Positions 6,039-7,285 of a DNA stretch of 7,285 nt are shown here, one piece after another. The stretch covers positions 1 through 7,285 of the forward strand of contig JALVAI010000322.1 of the NCBI GenBank assembly GCA_027011235.1. Reading direction: 5' to 3'. Each line of letters starts with the position of its first letter. The stretch's first letter is position 1. The position numbers were made by a program, and so were the translations under genes. The notes below the pieces were generated by a model. That model saw only the letters and a program-made list of their open reading frames with translations, did not search any database and was not told the DNA's origin. This stretch comes from Desulfobulbaceae bacterium. Lineage in GTDB: Bacteria; Desulfobacterota; Desulfobulbia; Desulfobulbales; Desulfobulbaceae.

Positions 6039-7285
6039 TCATTTTTTTTCGCTGAATTCCCTTGATTCCCAACCTGTTTCATGTTTCCAGCTCATGGTTG
6101 CCAGTTGTTTGCCATTGGTTGTACAGACAATGGTGCCGTCTATGCCGGTAATTAAAAAGGGGATATGTTTTTGTTGCCACCATCTTCGATTCCGAGGTGC
6201 GGGGAAAAGGTTTTGCTGTCTTGGGCCGGCACTGACAACAATTACCTGTGGTGCAACCGTCCTGAGAAAGGGGTGTGAACATGATGTTCTGCTTCCGTGG
6301 TGGGGGGCCAGCAGAACATCGGCCTGTATCTGTCTGTTGTTTTCAAGAAGAATACCTTCGGCCCGCTGCTCAATATCAGCCGGAAAGAGAAATGCTTTTT
6401 CTCCACAGTCCAGTTTCATGACCAGGCCCTGGTTGTTATCCGAGTCGTTTTTATCCGCCAGCCCGGTCATGCCGATACAGGTGAGGCGGCAGAGGGAGTC
6501 AGTGTGCAGGGTTTGACCGGATTGGGGTGTGGTCAGTTCTATGTGTCGTTGTTGTATCGTTTTTATCAGAGCGTCATAACTGTGTGACTGAATCGGCTGG
6601 TCGTTGATGTAGACGATTTGCGGATGAAATCGGTGGACGATAAAACCAAGACCATTATAGTGGTCACTGTCGGGATGGGTGATAACCAGGCTTTTGAGGC
6701 GCCAGATTCGTTGTTTCCAGAGGAAGGGAGCGATGATTTGTCTACCGACGTTAAATCGACCAGATGAACTGCCGCCCCCGTCAATGAGGATGGTGGTACC
6801 GTCGGCGAACTCCAGAAGGGTGGAGCTTCCCTTGCCCACATCGAGAAAAGACACACGGGCTTTTTTCCCGTGATGAGCGTGGGCCATTCCCGGCAGATAC
6901 AAGCCGGCGGTGAAATGGAAAAGCAGCAGGATTGCGCCGCCAAGAATGAGTAGTCGGTATTTGAATGTTGTTTTGGGTGTTCTGTAGATCAGGAGAATGA
7001 GGAGATAATAGGCGGCAATTTCGCCGATGGACGGGGTGATCGTCCATATGGAAGCCAGGGGAACCTGCGCCATCTCTGTTGTCAGAGTATCGGCGACGTG
7101 CAGGGCATAACCGCCGCAGGAAAACAGAAAAATCGCCATTTTCGGCGCAATCATGAGAAAAGGTGTTGCCAGCAGTCCCAGGGGCAGGGCAATAAAGCAG
7201 AGAAGGGGTTCGATGACCAGATTCATCAGGGGACCGATGGGGGAAAACCTGTTGAAATGGTAGAGCAGTAGAGGAAGTGTACCTG
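6039..7285 (-). CDS. comEC: DNA internalization protein ComEC/Rec2, C-terminal part (5' end cut by window edge)
   Basis: ComEC forms the inner-membrane channel that carries single-stranded DNA into the cell during natural transformation. The frame is open to the right edge (last codons read GTLPLLLYHFNRFSPIGP), so the ATG at 7226 is internal; 414 residues are visible, about half of a typical 700-800-residue ComEC. Visible order, numbered from the internal Met at 7226: end of the Competence domain with hydrophobic segments at about 1-45, 66-83 and 90-112, then a metallo-beta-lactamase domain. That domain shows FLDVGKGSSTLL (127-138), LIDGGG (147-152), the metal motif THPDSDH (183-189, HxDxDH), FPADIE (281-286) and LLAPHHGSRTS (305-315). 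The usual FLDVGQGD is changed at two positions, but the metal ligands remain. In known ComEC proteins this domain is thought to degrade the non-transported strand. The PilZ gene follows on the same strand, and pilT converges with the pair. Confidence 0.93.
   Translation of the reverse strand, partial: GTLPLLLYHFNRFSPIGPLMNLVIEPLLCFIALPLGLLATPFLMIAPKMAIFLFSCGGYALHVADTLTTEMAQVPLASIWTITPSIGEIAAYYLLILLIYRTPKTTFKYRLLILGGAILLLFHFTAGLYLPGMAHAHHGKKARVSFLDVGKGSSTLLEFADGTTILIDGGGSSSGRFNVGRQIIAPFLWKQRIWRLKSLVITHPDSDHYNGLGFIVHRFHPQIVYINDQPIQSHSYDALIKTIQQRHIELTTPQSGQTLHTDSLCRLTCIGMTGLADKNDSDNNQGLVMKLDCGEKAFLFPADIEQRAEGILLENNRQIQADVLLAPHHGSRTSCSHPFLRTVAPQVIVVSAGPRQQNLFPAPRNRRWWQQKHIPFLITGIDGTIVCTTNGKQLATMSWKHETGWESREFSEKK

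Noticed and set aside
6029..6057. Plus-strand TTGACA resembling a -35 box at the end of comEC
   Set aside because: The hexamer 17 bases on, CTGAAT, matches TATAAT at only three positions, and the promoter would drive only antisense RNA into comEC.
5593..6072. Minus-strand open frame overlapping the PilZ gene and the end of comEC
   Set aside because: It is out of frame with the CxxC and PilZ motifs and overlaps the comEC stop; the PilZ frame explains the region better.

Overview
The window holds six protein genes on about 7.3 kb. Four lie on the plus strand: the 3' part of selA, a large TPR gene, a LOG-family gene and pilT. Two lie on the minus strand: the 3' part of comEC and a zinc-ribbon/PilZ gene. 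The two groups converge on a 203-base spacer. I see no tRNA, rRNA, CRISPR array, insertion sequence or phage gene. Coding density is high and composition looks even throughout, which suggests ordinary chromosome rather than a recently acquired island.

The host looks like a Gram-negative, probably anaerobic bacterium with a selenocysteine pathway (SelA), type IV pilus retraction (PilT), cyclic-di-GMP signalling (PilZ, GGDEF-like domains) and DNA uptake (ComEC). The protein style and gene mix recall Desulfobacterota of the Desulfobulbales type. That placement is an inference from resemblance, not from a marker gene.

Plus-strand region (2-5243): selA is cut by the left edge. After 12 bases comes a 705-residue protein with a weak GAF-like N-terminus, two degenerate GGDEF-like domains and about eight TPR repeats. 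After 23 bases follows a LOG/TIGR00730 Rossmann-fold protein, and after 68 bases pilT. Gaps this short fit one transcript, although the functions (selenocysteine synthesis, scaffold, nucleotide hydrolase, pilus motor) share no obvious pathway.

Minus-strand region (5447-7285): comEC enters from the right edge with its last membrane segments and a complete metallo-beta-lactamase domain. It is followed by a small protein with an N-terminal CxxC...CxxC zinc ribbon and an intact PilZ domain. A plausible sigma-70-like promoter lies in the gap between them, so the PilZ gene may be read both with comEC and on its own.

Functionally, the right half pairs a pilus retraction motor with the inner-membrane DNA channel of natural transformation and an intact c-di-GMP receptor. 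The upstream TPR protein carries GGDEF-derived domains that have lost the catalytic signature. The most interesting reading is a c-di-GMP-linked control of pilus retraction and DNA uptake, which is a hypothesis from gene context. I found no clearly new type of system. The best leads are the double pseudo-GGDEF/TPR protein, the zinc-ribbon PilZ protein, and the single in-frame UGA between selA and the TPR gene.
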